Shown here piece by piece: positions 26,067 to 36,200 of a stretch of DNA of 64,000 nt. Within the stretch, counting starts at the first letter, position 1. Every line of letters starts with the position of its first letter. Position numbers and translations under genes: made by a program. Below the pieces are notes generated by a model, which was given only the letters and a program-made list of their open reading frames with translations, was not told the DNA's origin and did no database searches. The stretch comes from Candidatus Fluviicola riflensis (GTDB taxonomy: Bacteria > Bacteroidota > Bacteroidia > Flavobacteriales_D > Crocinitomicaceae). The DNA lies in contig CP022585.1 in assembly GCA_002243285.1 (NCBI GenBank), positions 4,018,641-4,082,640 on the forward strand, given 5' to 3'.

Positions 26067-26195
26067 TCACCACTGCTTCACCCGAATTATAATTCCGCTT
26101 TTAGATAACCGCACTTCTTTGTACCGCTGAAGCGGTTTGCGCTTCACGAACCAAATTACGTACCAGATCAATACCGCAAGCCATAGGAAAATCAT
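26067..26195 (-). CDS. Possible 42-residue single-helix membrane microprotein
   Basis: A short frame encoding MIFLWLAVLIWYVIWF followed by a basic tail KRKPLQRYKEVRL and ending IIIRVKQW. One N-terminal membrane helix followed by positive charge fits a small inner-membrane protein with its tail in the cytoplasm. A TAATTTTA box stands exactly four bases before the ATG, the same geometry seen at five other starts in this window. It occupies part of the otherwise empty 26058-26444 gap. Apart from this frame and the promoter boxes, nothing else was seen in that gap. No homologue is known to me; it could be a chance frame. Confidence 0.4.
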   Translation of the reverse strand: MIFLWLAVLIWYVIWFVKRKPLQRYKEVRLSKSGIIIRVKQW

Positions 26196-26199
26196 TTTA

Positions 26200-26207
26200 T
26201 AAAATTA
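26200..26207 (-). promoter_or_regulatory. TAnnTTTN box four bases before the microprotein start
   Basis: taatttta on the minus strand, then taaa, then ATG. A weak match to the -7 consensus. Confidence 0.3.
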
Positions 26208-26432
26208 GCAAAAAGTGAGTGATGTAACGAGGCCTGTTAGTCTGCTACAAATGAACGTATGACGAACTGTATATAATTCGATTCGTAAAAAATAACACGT
26301 CCAATAAATCATTCGTTCATTCGTGGCGGAAAAACATCATCTACTTCAGTCTAATAGAACCACAGAAACTAATTGAACAACCCGTCGTTGAGAATCAATT
26401 TCAACTGCCGCGTTCACAGGCAAGGTTCTCCG

Positions 26433-26440
26433 TAATTTTC
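26433..26440 (+). promoter_or_regulatory. TAnnTTTN box four bases before the cvpA start
   Basis: taattttc, then ggct, then ATG 26445. Differs from the consensus only in the last base. Confidence 0.35.
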
Positions 26441-26444
26441 GGCT

Positions 26445-27086
26445 ATGAATTTTATTGACATTTTACTCATCATCCCAATCGGGTACGGCGCCTATAAAGG
26501 TTTCAAGAATGGTTTTGTGATTGAACTGTTTACCTTGCTCGCTATTTTGGTGGGAATTTACGTGGGCATTCATTTTTCCGACTTCATCGCCGCGTGGATG
26601 AAAGAAACCTTTGATTGGGATTCACCTTACCTGCCGGTGGTGGCCTTTACCCTTACATTCCTGGGAGTTGGCGCCATGATTTATTTCGGCGGGAAAATGG
26701 TCGAGAAAATGGTGAAAGCGGTCGCGCTCGGCCCTGTCAACAAAGCTTTCGGAATCTTATTTGCCACGCTCAAAATGCTTTACATATTAAGTGTATTACT
26801 TGTATTGATCGAATCCTACGACGAAAAAGGTGATTTTTTTCCGGAGAAAACCAAAGAAAGCTCATTACTTTATGAACCGGTGCGCGATATTTCAATCAAA
26901 ACAGTTCCGGCACTTTCAGAAAGTACCATTTTCATGAAAAATGCGTTAAAGCCTGAAACTGACAGCACCGGACTCACCATCGACCAGGTATTGCGCGCCA
27001 AAGAAGTCGCTGATAGTTTGGGAATTGATGCCTCCGATGCAAAACAAATACTGGAAATTCATGAGAAATACGGCAAAAAAGACTAG
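26445..27086 (+). CDS. CvpA family membrane protein
   Basis: A 213-residue inner-membrane protein of the CvpA family, named for a role in colicin V production and linked to envelope stress tolerance. Four membrane helices are visible in the first 135 residues. The opening FIDILLIIPIGYGAYKGFKNGFVIELFTLLAI is the conserved N-terminus with its polar turn and G-rich segment. The C-terminal 75 residues are soluble, charged and end in a predicted helix (VADSLGIDASDAKQILEIHEKYGKKD). The 3' end overlaps the next gene by 26 bases, so the two are probably translated from one transcript. Confidence 0.88.
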   Translation: MNFIDILLIIPIGYGAYKGFKNGFVIELFTLLAILVGIYVGIHFSDFIAAWMKETFDWDSPYLPVVAFTLTFLGVGAMIYFGGKMVEKMVKAVALGPVNKAFGILFATLKMLYILSVLLVLIESYDEKGDFFPEKTKESSLLYEPVRDISIKTVPALSESTIFMKNALKPETDSTGLTIDQVLRAKEVADSLGIDASDAKQILEIHEKYGKKD

Positions 27087-27579
27087 CATTCTGATCCTTG
27101 CAGTAGTATTTGCTCATACTGCCTCCGCACAGCTGTTCAAGAAAAAACTGGAATTACCCGAAAGCAAACTCATGCTGGTAAAAATGGGACCGCTTGTAGG
27201 TTTGGAACAAGGCAAATACCTCAATTTCAATTTCGGGATGGAACGCCAGTGGCAGCAACTCAAGCTCATCAAACCACAAACCCACGCCGCCAATTTTCAA
27301 CTCGACTACAATTTCAAATACCGCGTCATGGGTGCGCAACTCGGTTATTGGTTCAAAGTCGGCCGGTTAAATCTCACTTACGGCGCCCGCCTTTCCTGGC
27401 ACACCGATTACGATTATCACCGTTTTGCGATAGCTCCGAATGTAGGCTACAAATTCATGCAGGCGCATTTGCAAATGGGCGTAAACCTGATGCCGCGCAA
27501 CACGAATTTTCCGGAAGTGAATACGTTTTACGCGTCGTTGAGATGGGTGTTTATTAATGATCGGAAGGTGAAGAAGTAG
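27061..27579 (+). CDS. Secreted outer-membrane-like protein
   Basis: A 172-residue protein with a signal peptide (TSILILAVVFAHTASAQ) and a body of alternating strands (YRVMGAQLGYWFKVGRLNLTYGARLSWHTDYDYH) that suggests a small outer-membrane barrel. ATG 27061 was chosen because it places the signal peptide at the N-terminus; the frame continues 12 codons upstream inside cvpA. It overlaps cvpA by 26 bases. No family name is recognised and function is unknown. The gap after it (27580-27772) holds only the promoter box for the next gene. Confidence 0.68.
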   Translation: MRNTAKKTSILILAVVFAHTASAQLFKKKLELPESKLMLVKMGPLVGLEQGKYLNFNFGMERQWQQLKLIKPQTHAANFQLDYNFKYRVMGAQLGYWFKVGRLNLTYGARLSWHTDYDYHRFAIAPNVGYKFMQAHLQMGVNLMPRNTNFPEVNTFYASLRWVFINDRKVKK

Positions 27580-27671
27580 AGTGTACTTTACACCGTAATG
27601 GAAACACTAAAAGAACACTTTTTGGTTTAGAAACAAACACCATTCCACATCAAAACCCAGCAAAAATTCCT

Positions 27672-27679
27672 TACATTTG
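27672..27679 (+). promoter_or_regulatory. TAnnTTTG box upstream of the CbpA-like gene
   Basis: tacatttg matches the -7 consensus and would give a leader of about 90 bases. No clear -33 element was found. Confidence 0.4.
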
Positions 27680-27772
27680 AGTAGGCAGGCATCGCACACG
27701 TTCAACATCCTGTAATCGATCAAACCACACGAAAATCGACACAAATAAACTGATTATTGAATACTACCTCAC

Positions 27773-28681
27773 ATGGAATTTATCGATTATTACGGGATTC
27801 TGGGACTTGCCAAATCGGCTACCCAGGACGAAATAAAAAAAGCATACCGCAAGCTTGCCCGGAAGCACCATCCCGACCTCAATCCCAATAACAAGGAAGC
27901 CGAAAAGAAATTCAAAGAGATCAACGAGGCGCATGAAGTGCTGAGCAATCCCGAAAACCGGAAAAAATATGATCAGTACGGGAAAGACTGGAAACACGCG
28001 GATGCCTACGAAGAAGCCCGGAAACAACAAGGTCAATCGCAGTCGCGCCAAAGTTCCGGTCAGCGAACACAAGCAGGACAGGAATACTCCGGCGATTTTT
28101 CCGATTTCTTTGAGTCGATGTTTGGCGGAGCAGGACGACAAAGCGGCCAAACGCGGTTCAGAGGACAAGATATTCAGGCAGAATTGCACCTGAAACTGAC
28201 AGATGTTTACAAAACGCAGCAGCAAACACTAACCGTCAACGGCAAGAATATCCGCCTCACTTTTCCGGCAGGCATCGAAAACGGGCAAACCATCAAAATT
28301 GCCGGACATGGGGTACCGGGAATCAATGGCGGTCCGAATGGCGATTTATACATTACCTTTTCCATCGAAAACAACACGGCCTTTAAACGCGACGGTAATA
28401 ATCTCTACAGCACCGTTGAAATAGACCTCTACACCGCACTTTTGGGTGGCGATATTTTCGTGAATACCTTCGACGGGAAAGTAAAACTGAAAGTAGCCCC
28501 TGAAACCCAATCGGGATCAATTGTCAAACTCAAAGGAAAAGGATTTCCGGTTTATAAAAAAGAGGGCGAGTCCGGTGATTTATACATTACGTATACGGTC
28601 AAGCTTCCAACCGGACTCTCAGCCGAAGAAAAAGAGTTGTTTTTGACACTAAAAAATAAGAGAACTCATGAAAACGCCTAG
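27773..28681 (+). CDS. cbpA: CbpA-like DnaJ co-chaperone / curved DNA-binding protein
   Basis: A 302-residue J-domain protein. The N-terminal J domain spans about residues 4-67 with the HPD tripeptide in KHHPDLNP, needed to stimulate DnaK. A glycine/glutamine-rich linker follows ([17 protein letters not shown]) and then the two-part substrate-binding C-terminal domain ([26 protein letters not shown] repeated twice). The cysteine-rich zinc-finger domain of classical DnaJ is absent, which fits the CbpA class. It overlaps by 14 bases a gene for a CbpM-like modulator, a pairing that supports the assignment. Confidence 0.9.
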   Translation: MEFIDYYGILGLAKSATQDEIKKAYRKLARKHHPDLNPNNKEAEKKFKEINEAHEVLSNPENRKKYDQYGKDWKHADAYEEARKQQGQSQSRQSSGQRTQAGQEYSGDFSDFFESMFGGAGRQSGQTRFRGQDIQAELHLKLTDVYKTQQQTLTVNGKNIRLTFPAGIENGQTIKIAGHGVPGINGGPNGDLYITFSIENNTAFKRDGNNLYSTVEIDLYTALLGGDIFVNTFDGKVKLKVAPETQSGSIVKLKGKGFPVYKKEGESGDLYITYTVKLPTGLSAEEKELFLTLKNKRTHENA

Positions 28682-28964
28682 TTTAATTCAGATAGAACAA
28701 GTGTGCATTCATTGCAGGGTCGATGTCTCCTTTATTCATTCGCTGCACGAACTCGGACACATTGAATTGATCATTGAAAATGATGATCATTTTATCACCG
28801 AAGAACAATTAAAAACACTGGAAAGTATGATTTACTTTCATACCGAATTGCACATCAACCTGGAAGGTGTAGATGCTATTGCGCATTTGCTCAGGAAAAT
28901 AGAAACCCTGCAGGATGAATTGGCGGTGACGAAAAACAAATTGAGCGCTTACCAGGATAAGTAG
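28668..28964 (+). CDS. CbpM-like chaperone modulator
   Basis: A 98-residue helical protein. CbpM proteins bind the J domain of CbpA and inhibit both its co-chaperone and DNA-binding activity. The sequence shows the expected MerR-like helix-turn-helix pattern ([29 protein letters not shown]), a segment [30 protein letters not shown] and a C-terminal coiled coil ([22 protein letters not shown]). It overlaps cbpA by 14 bases, so expression is coupled. The family is short and divergent, so context carries part of the call. Confidence 0.82.
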   Translation: MKTPSLIQIEQVCIHCRVDVSFIHSLHELGHIELIIENDDHFITEEQLKTLESMIYFHTELHINLEGVDAIAHLLRKIETLQDELAVTKNKLSAYQDK

Positions 28965-29054
28965 GAAACGGATTTACCCAAACGGTGATAGATCTCACAA
29001 AAAAACGCTTTTAACCAATTGCGAAAAGTTGTATCTTAACACAAAAAAAACGCC

Positions 29055-29684
29055 ATGAAACACTTCGCTACTATTGTTTTCGCCCTCTCAACCTTGCTCA
29101 TGATTTCCTCTTGTGGACCTTCCGAAACGGAAAAAACCGATTCAGAAAAGGAAAAAACATGCACGTATACCTACGATCACCAAAGCTCCGTCATGGGATG
29201 GACCGCGTTTAAGTTCATCGACAGAACTGAAGTTCCAGGAACATTTACCCGCATCATTGTCAAAGATGGCGGCGCGATGAGTGATGCGAAAAGGCTGATC
29301 CAATCGCTTTCGTTTTCCATTCCGATTGCGACCATCGAAACCCAGAATCCGGAACGTGATGCCAAAATTGCCAAATACTTCTTTGGAACCACAGCAATCG
29401 AAACCATTACCGGAAACGTAAAAGAGCTGAAAGACAATGGTATGGTGATTCTTGAAATTACGATGAATGACATTACCAAAAATGTAACCGGAACTTATAC
29501 ACTCGAAGACGGAGACTTTGCTCTTGAAGCCACGATTGACGTTGCCGACTGGAATCTCCTTACTGGACTGCAAGCATTGGACAAAGCCTGTAGCAGCCTC
29601 CACAAAGATCCGAATGGCGCTTCCAAAGTGTGGTCTGACGTAGAATTGTCATTTAAAACTACCCTACACGCCGATTGCGAATAA
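29055..29684 (+). CDS. YceI-like lipoprotein
   Basis: A 209-residue lipoprotein with lipobox ISSC (cysteine 20). The body resembles the YceI lipocalin-like fold: an opening YDHQSSVMGWTAFKFIDRTEVPGTF, then SLSFSIPIATIETQNPERDAKIAKYFF and NGMVILEITMNDITKNVTGTYTLEDG. YceI proteins bind polyisoprenoids or other amphiphiles in the periplasm; the ligand here is unknown. The lipid anchor differs from the soluble E. coli protein. It is separated by 90 bases from cbpM, and a quasi-palindrome follows its stop codon. Confidence 0.82.
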   Translation: MKHFATIVFALSTLLMISSCGPSETEKTDSEKEKTCTYTYDHQSSVMGWTAFKFIDRTEVPGTFTRIIVKDGGAMSDAKRLIQSLSFSIPIATIETQNPERDAKIAKYFFGTTAIETITGNVKELKDNGMVILEITMNDITKNVTGTYTLEDGDFALEATIDVADWNLLTGLQALDKACSSLHKDPNGASKVWSDVELSFKTTLHADCE

Positions 29685-29690
29685 CTTTAA

Positions 29691-29770
29691 AAATTGCAGA
29701 TTACAGATTGGCAAATTGCAGATTTTGATGAATTCAATCTGTAATTTGCAATCTTCTAATCTGCCAATCT
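29691..29770. repeat. Quasi-palindrome after the YceI gene
   Basis: The left part, with gcagattacagattgg and caaattgcagatt, pairs imperfectly with the right part, with caatctgtaatttgc and taatctgccaatct, around gatgaattc. It starts 6 bases after the stop codon and ends just before the promoter box of sprE. Confidence 0.75.
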
Positions 29771-29785
29771 ACCACGATAAAACAA

Positions 29786-29793
29786 TATATTTG
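29786..29793 (+). promoter_or_regulatory. TAnnTTTG promoter box for sprE
   Basis: tatatttg, 46 bases before ATG 29840. Confidence 0.55.
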
Positions 29794-29839
29794 TTGATTC
29801 GAAGTTATACGTTTACAAGAATTTGGATTGATCAAACAC

Positions 29840-32476
29840 ATGTCTAATAAACAAATCACCCTTTTAGGACTCTTTATACTGTTCCTGGTGGCGGCGTGCT
29901 CAACAGAAAAAAACACCCTGTTAAGTCGCTCGTACCATAGCACAACCGCACATTACAATGGTTATTTCAATGCGAATGACCTGTTGGATGAAGCTATGAA
30001 ATCGTACCGTACCAATCTGAAAGAAGATTATTATTCGGTGCTCACGATTCGTACGTTGCCTGATGAGGAAGAGGTGAAAAACATGTACACGCCCATCGAT
30101 ACTGCTATAGCCAAGTGTACAAAAGTGATCCAGAAGCACGCTATGCCGGGCATGGACAAACCTTCCAAGAAAAAAGAAGAACACAATAAGTGGATCGATG
30201 AAAACTGGACCACCATTGGTGTTGCTAATTATTACCGTCGCGATTATACGCTGGCGATGAAAAATTTTGAATACGTACAGAAGTTTTTCTCCAACGATCA
30301 ATCAACGTATGTAGCCGAATTGTGGATGGCCAAAACCAATATCCAGGAAGGCCGTTTCACCGAAGCCAATTTTAACCTTTCCAATCTCGACAAAGCAGTT
30401 GAAGAATCGACTGGTAAAAAGAAAAAAACGAAGTCCAAAAAATCGAAGAAAAAATCGGATAAAGAAGACGAAGTCGCTGAATTTCCTAAGAAATTACGCT
30501 TCGAACTCGAGATTACCCGTGCACAATTTTTCGAGAAAAAGAAAGATGTCGACGGCGAAATCAAAGCCTTGGAAGCATCACTTGAATTTGTGAAAAAATC
30601 CTACGACAAAGCACGCATTCACTTCATCCTCGGGCAATTGTACGAAGGAAAAGGAGATCGCGGAGCCGCTTCAGACCATTACAACAAAGCGCTCAAAAGC
30701 AACGGCGGCTACGAAATGAATTTTAATGCACGCCTTAAACGTGCACTCAACGGTGGAAGCAGCGACGTAGAGAAAGACCTCAATAAAATGCTGCGCGATG
30801 AGAAAAACGGCGAGTTCAAAGATCAGATCTACTACACACTCGGGTTGATTTCTCAAAACGAAGGAAAAGAAGACAAAGCAATCGAGCGTTTTACCAATTC
30901 GGCGTTCTATTCCACCAACAACAATCGCCAGAAAGGAATGGCGTATGAGCGTTTGGGTGATACCTATTTCCAAAAGAAAGACTACGTAAAAGCGCAGAAA
31001 TACTACGACAGCTGTGCAACCGTGATTCCGGAAACGTACCCGAACGCTGAAGGTGTGCGCAACAAAGCCCTGAAATTGCAGGATTTGGTGACCGCCATCG
31101 AAACCGCTCAATACGAAGATAGTGTACAGCGCATTGCTTCACTTTCCCAAGAAGACCGTTATGCTTTCGCCGAAAAAATGGTGAAGCAAATCAAGGAAGA
31201 AGAAGAACGTCAGAAACGATTGAACGAAGACCGCGCCCGTGAATTGCGTGACATGGCCAACAAAGCCGAAGAAGGTGCCGGAAATAAGTGGTACTGGAAC
31301 AATCCGAAAGCCAAGGAAGAAGGATACGAAGAATTTAAACGCCAATGGGGCCAGCGTGTTAACGAAGACGATTGGCGCCGAAGCGATAAACCGGCATTGG
31401 GTTTCAATCCGGAAGAAGACACATTGGGTGACGGAAATAACGAAGCGGTAGAAGTTGACGCTGTTGACTCGCTCACACCGGAATCATTGCTGGCAAAATT
31501 ACCGCTTTCCGATTCGTTGTTGCAAGGTTCACGCGAGCGTATGATGTCAGCTTACTTTGATGCAGGCCGTATTTACCAGGACCAACTGAACGAAGAGAAA
31601 CTCGCTGAAAAACAATACAACATCATTCTCGACAAACCGTTTGAAAGTGACTATAAACTGCTTTCGGCATACCAGATTTATAAAATGTACGATCCGGCTG
31701 CACAACAGGCAGTTGACCAGAAAAATTACATCCTTACCAATTATCCGACTTCCGATTTTGCGGGCTATCTGCGCGATCCGGATTATTTCCTCAAGAAAAA
31801 AGAGCGCGAAAAACTGGCGCAACAGGAATATCTGACTGTACTGGATCGTTACGAACGAGGTTTGTTTTACCCCGTTTTACTCAAAGCAAATGATGTAATC
31901 GCCAACGAGAAAGAAAATCAGTACCGCCCTAAGTATTTCTTGCTGAAAGCAAAATGCCAGGCCAAGCTAAACGAGGACAAGAAAACTCTGGTACCAACAC
32001 TTGATTCATTAATTACCGAATATCCGGGAACAGATGAGGCCAGAAAAGGCGCCGAAATGCGTGACATTATCCTCAACGGATACTCAGCCAACTTAGCAGT
32101 TGATTTCAATAAACCGTCGATCTACAAGTACGATGAAAACGACGCGATGAACGTATTGGTTTTCCTTGAAGCGGATAGCAAAGTGAGTTCAACCGTTGCC
32201 AAAACACGTGTTGCCGATTTCAACAAAGAATTTTATGGCCGTGAAAAATACATGACCAGCTCGAAAGTATTTGGTAAACAAAGTGTGATTTTGGTAAAAG
32301 AATTTAAGTCGGAAGACGAAGCGGCTATGTATTTAGCGCAATTCAAAAAAACCAAAAAACACTTGCTGGACTTGCAAAAAGCGAAGATTATCTTCATTTC
32401 CACACCGAATATGAAAACACTTTTCGAGACCATGAAGATCGATGAATATGATGTGTTCTTTGAAGAGAAGTATTAA
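29840..32476 (+). CDS. sprE: SprE/PorW, TPR-repeat lipoprotein of type IX secretion and gliding
   Basis: An 878-residue lipoprotein (lipobox VAAC, cysteine 20) required in relatives for type IX secretion and gliding motility. The mature N-terminus STEKNTLLSRSYHSTTAHYNGYFNAND is the signature of the SprE/PorW family. Tetratricopeptide-like helical pairs follow (ANYYRRDYTLAMKNFEYVQKFF, RLGDTYFQKKDYVKAQKYYD), then a lysine-rich insert near residues 190-220, a charged coiled-coil region near 440-480 and further helical repeats. ATG 29840 is preferred over 29828 because it starts the signal peptide cleanly. It links the six T9SS cargo genes in the window to their export machinery. It is followed by the atp genes in the same direction. 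Confidence 0.88.
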   Translation: MSNKQITLLGLFILFLVAACSTEKNTLLSRSYHSTTAHYNGYFNANDLLDEAMKSYRTNLKEDYYSVLTIRTLPDEEEVKNMYTPIDTAIAKCTKVIQKHAMPGMDKPSKKKEEHNKWIDENWTTIGVANYYRRDYTLAMKNFEYVQKFFSNDQSTYVAELWMAKTNIQEGRFTEANFNLSNLDKAVEESTGKKKKTKSKKSKKKSDKEDEVAEFPKKLRFELEITRAQFFEKKKDVDGEIKALEASLEFVKKSYDKARIHFILGQLYEGKGDRGAASDHYNKALKSNGGYEMNFNARLKRALNGGSSDVEKDLNKMLRDEKNGEFKDQIYYTLGLISQNEGKEDKAIERFTNSAFYSTNNNRQKGMAYERLGDTYFQKKDYVKAQKYYDSCATVIPETYPNAEGVRNKALKLQDLVTAIETAQYEDSVQRIASLSQEDRYAFAEKMVKQIKEEEERQKRLNEDRARELRDMANKAEEGAGNKWYWNNPKAKEEGYEEFKRQWGQRVNEDDWRRSDKPALGFNPEEDTLGDGNNEAVEVDAVDSLTPESLLAKLPLSDSLLQGSRERMMSAYFDAGRIYQDQLNEEKLAEKQYNIILDKPFESDYKLLSAYQIYKMYDPAAQQAVDQKNYILTNYPTSDFAGYLRDPDYFLKKKEREKLAQQEYLTVLDRYERGLFYPVLLKANDVIANEKENQYRPKYFLLKAKCQAKLNEDKKTLVPTLDSLITEYPGTDEARKGAEMRDIILNGYSANLAVDFNKPSIYKYDENDAMNVLVFLEADSKVSSTVAKTRVADFNKEFYGREKYMTSSKVFGKQSVILVKEFKSEDEAAMYLAQFKKTKKHLLDLQKAKIIFISTPNMKTLFETMKIDEYDVFFEEKY

Positions 32477-32546
32477 ATAACGTGAATTCTATACCGGATC
32501 CACGTTTAATACGTATCTTTTTCTTCAGGAACCCGTTCAACAAGTC

Positions 32547-32780
32547 ATGGAAGAAAAGCCAAAAAAACCGATCAATAATTACGCTAAGTTTACCAGCCTA
32601 GGTATTCAGATGGGAGTCATCATCGGTGGCTCGGTTTGGCTGGGTACTTTTTTAGACGGAAAATACAATCCCAATGGCAAGGCGTGGACAATTTCACTGT
32701 CGCTTTTCGGAGTAGCAGCAGCGTTGTACCAGGTCATGAAAGAAGTCATAAATATGTCAAAAGACGACGACAAAAAATGA
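32547..32780 (+). CDS. AtpZ/AtpI family ATP synthase-associated membrane protein
   Basis: A 77-residue protein with two membrane helices (FTSLGIQMGVIIGGSVWLGTFLD and WTISLSLFGVAAALYQVMKEV) separated by the glycine/aspartate turn typical of AtpZ/AtpI proteins, which assist c-ring assembly or cation supply to the ATP synthase. The C-terminus SKDDDKK is charged. The stop codon overlaps the next start in an ATGA arrangement, implying coupling. The main atp operon begins about 3.9 kb further on, beyond a gene on the opposite strand. Confidence 0.85.
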   Translation: MEEKPKKPINNYAKFTSLGIQMGVIIGGSVWLGTFLDGKYNPNGKAWTISLSLFGVAAALYQVMKEVINMSKDDDKK

Positions 32781-33148
32781 GCAGTTTAAAACAACAACTT
32801 TTTTCCTTTATCGGAATCACAGGAATTTACATCGGAATTATTGCACTGGCTTTCAGCCCGCAGCTCATTCTTCAAAATATAGTCGCAATCGGAGTGGTAC
32901 TGATTGTTTTTGTATTGAGTACGTTCATTACTTCATCCGGAAAACTGGATAACCACGAGGCAAACATCCAGAAATTTCTGATTGGAACCACTGTTCAAAT
33001 GCTGGCATCAATGTTCTTTTTACTGATCTCAAAATTCACTGCCAAAGAACATTTCAAGTCCATGGCGATCCACTACATGATCTTGTTTTTTGCTTTTCTG
33101 GTTATACAAGCTTATTTTCTGCTCAAAAGAATACGCGAAACCAAATAG
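32777..33148 (+). CDS. ATP synthase subunit I-like membrane protein
   Basis: A 123-residue protein with four predicted membrane helices. The location directly after atpZ (ATGA overlap) and upstream of the atp operon suggests an AtpI-like accessory subunit, but sequence similarity to AtpI is not obvious to me. The frame is open upstream to 32636, but that part overlaps atpZ and reads as shadow sequence, so ATG 32777 was chosen. A quasi-palindrome begins on the base after its stop codon. Confidence 0.72.
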   Translation: MSSLKQQLFSFIGITGIYIGIIALAFSPQLILQNIVAIGVVLIVFVLSTFITSSGKLDNHEANIQKFLIGTTVQMLASMFFLLISKFTAKEHFKSMAIHYMILFFAFLVIQAYFLLKRIRETK

Positions 33149-33214
33149 CAATTATGAATGATTAATTATAAAGGTGGCACCTTGATCATTCATAATTGAT
33201 CATTTATAATTCTT
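33149..33214. repeat. AT-rich quasi-palindrome after the atpI-like gene
   Basis: caattatgaatgattaatt pairs imperfectly with tcattcataattg and tcatttataattc around the palindromic centre aaggtggcacctt. It begins on the base after the stop codon and lies between convergent genes. Confidence 0.7.
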
Positions 33215-33253
33215 TGTCGCTACTTGAAAGAATTTTCATAGAACGAATCCCTT

Positions 33254-36200
33254 CTATTCAGCGGGTAATACGATTAGTTTTTGGGTATATAGTTTTGTTT
33301 GTATTTGCACAAGAACGGAATACACTCCTGCTGTCAGTTCATCCGGCAGGTATGCTAAGTATTCTCCGTTATTATCGGCATAAATGGTTGTTGCATACGT
33401 TATTTTACCCGATAGATCCATTATGGATAAAATGATTTCTTGTTTCGGTAAATCGTTGAAATAGAAATGAATTTGATTAGTAGATAGGGGATTCGGATAA
33501 ATTGAAAAGGCGCAATCAATTGGTACATCCATATTCACGGCCTCTATACCAAGGTAAACAAATGAGCCGTCATTATCGGTTTGCTTGAGTCGATAATAAG
33601 AGATTCCATTCCAGGGATGCAGATCAGAAAGGGTATAATTTTGCAACAAATGATTGTTCTCTCCAGCATTTACAATACCCACCTCTTCGAAATTAATCGC
33701 ATCTCGACTTTTTTCGATTGTGAAATAATCATTGTTGTTTTCTGTTTCTGTTGTCCAGTTCAAATCTACGGTGCCATCATTTGCTGTTGCAGTGAAACTA
33801 AGCAGTTCTACAGGCAATGGATTTGTTAAGAGTGTAGATGCCAGTGTAAAAGGGCTGAAATTGGTTACTGGTGCAGCTGTAATAATCGTACCGGCAGAAG
33901 CAGTTCCCGTTGTTCCGCCATTTCCTTCGTTTGTCCAGGAACTTCCATTCCACCTGGAAACCCGCAATGATGAAACATCCGTAATGTAATCCGCTCCACA
34001 ATCAGGTGTGTTCCAGCTTAGTGTTACATTCACATTTGATGTTCCATTCGTACGATCAAGTAACCAGTATTCACAAGAACTTAATGTAACAAAAGAAGGG
34101 TCAAAAGTGGTGTTATCCCCATAAGATTGAGCCGCTTTAAAATATTGGGCAGTAAAATGATCGGTTACATTCCCGGGAGCGTCTATTGCTATTCCCCTGT
34201 ATATACCGTTATTACCAACAGGAAATGTAAATGCACTATTTCCTGTTTTTCTTACCGGGCCATTTACATGACTTGTATTACTAAAGGCCGAAGCTGAGCT
34301 TCCTGCAGCAAAATTCAAATAATTAGTTCCGGAAGAATTAACAATACCACTTGTGAAAGTAGCTGTAAGGCTGATATTCAAAGGCGTGCTTAATATAAGG
34401 CTATTCGCAGATTTGTTCATTACCAGACGCTGAATCAACGGAACTGAGCTGGCAGATGTTAGCGACTGATTACTCCCTCCTGCAAATTCAACAATCCCAG
34501 TTCCACTTCCAAATGTGATGCTTGTGGCACTGTTTATTATGATATCACCTGAAAAATAACTGGTCGCATTATACGCAGGAGATAGTGCTCCGGAAGATGA
34601 TTGAACAAATGTAACTGCCGCATTATAGGTATCACCTGTTGTATTTGCTAATCGCCATTCTGAAGTACTGCTGTTTGTGAGGCTGGTTACTCCATTGAAT
34701 ATATTGGACCCGTTTGACCAGGTTGCCGTAGTTCCATTTTTGTCCATGGTTGCTGTTCCGTTGTAAGTGCAGCCATTCAAATAAATTTGTGGGGCGGTAA
34801 AATCCACATTTCCATTAAAGGTACAGGCAGGACCGATCCGGAGTATCCCTGTTCCGGTAAACGTAAGGTTCTGAGCAGTTCCACCAATGGTCGTTCCTTG
34901 TGTAAATCGTCTGATTTCCAACCCTCCACCGGAAAACCCGGTGCCACCGACGCTGATCGTTTTTCCTTCAGCCATGCTGGCCGATGCAGCAGTATTATAC
35001 CCAATAGTTATTCCTACACCATTGGTGGAATTCACAATAATATTACCATTGAACCGGGTTGCCGGAGCAATATCTGCCAATCCGATTGATGATGTTCCTG
35101 TATTCGTAAGTGTGACATCCGTATTAAATGTATCAGCAACTGTGGCTGCAGTTACAAAAAGTGCATTACTTGAATTGACAAGGGTTGTCAGACCATTGAA
35201 TATATTCCCACCATTCCCGAAGTTACTGGCGCCACCTTTCTTTTCCAGGTAGGTTGTTCTGTTGTACGTGCAATCATTCAGGTAAATTTGTGGTGTGCGG
35301 AAATCAACGTCGCCATTGAAGGTTGAAAAAGGTCCGAGATACAGGATTCCGCTGCCAGTAAAAACCAAACTTTGTGCTGTAGTTCCAACTTGGGTGAAAT
35401 ACCTAAGTAAAAGTCTGCCGGCTGAAAAACCGGTTCCGCCAACACTGATTGTTTTTCCGCTCGCTAAGGTAGACGAGATAGATGATCCGGGTCCGTTTCC
35501 AAAAGTAATTCCTGCGTTGGCAGTACCATTGGTGGAGTTGACAATGATATTCCCGTTATACAGGTTTCCAAGCGTATTGTCAGACATGGCGATCCAGGCG
35601 GAACCTGTATTTGTTAGCGTCAAATCTGCATGAAAAGTATCGGGTGAGGTAAAGGCTGTTGCAAAAAAACCGCTCCCTGAATTTAATAATGTAGTAAGGC
35701 CGTGAAATACATTTCCGCCGCTGCCTAAATTATTGGTGCCACCAGTTTTTGCCAGGGTGGTTGTGCCATAAAATGTGCTTCCGTTTAAGTAGACTTGTGC
35801 TGCAGAACAGGTTACAATAGGAGCAAAGGATGTGCTCACCCCAAAAGTAGTACCGCTGAAAGTAACAATCCCAGTAGTAGTGATTGCAAAAGTTGCAGCA
35901 GTTCCTAAGCCATTGGTAATGATTCCGGAAGAAAAGGTATTGTTGACGGTACTCGAAACAGTCAGATTATTTCCATTCAGATCAATTGTTCCGCTATATC
36001 CAGTGCTCGTCATTCCGGCAATCGTTGGTGCAATATCCAGATTGCAATTGCCATTACTCCCGCCTACACCATCATAAATAACAAAATCACTCGCTCCCGG
36101 AACGGAAGCACCACCCGCACCACCTGAGGTGGCTGACCAATTGGCGGTGTTGTTCCAATTTGATACTCCTACAGCAACCCAATAACGATTGGCCGCAAAT

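Noticed and set aside
26100..26140. Hairpin from the words accgctgaagcggt as a terminator
   Set aside because: It is short, has no T-run and lies within the candidate microprotein frame, where it is more simply explained as coding sequence.
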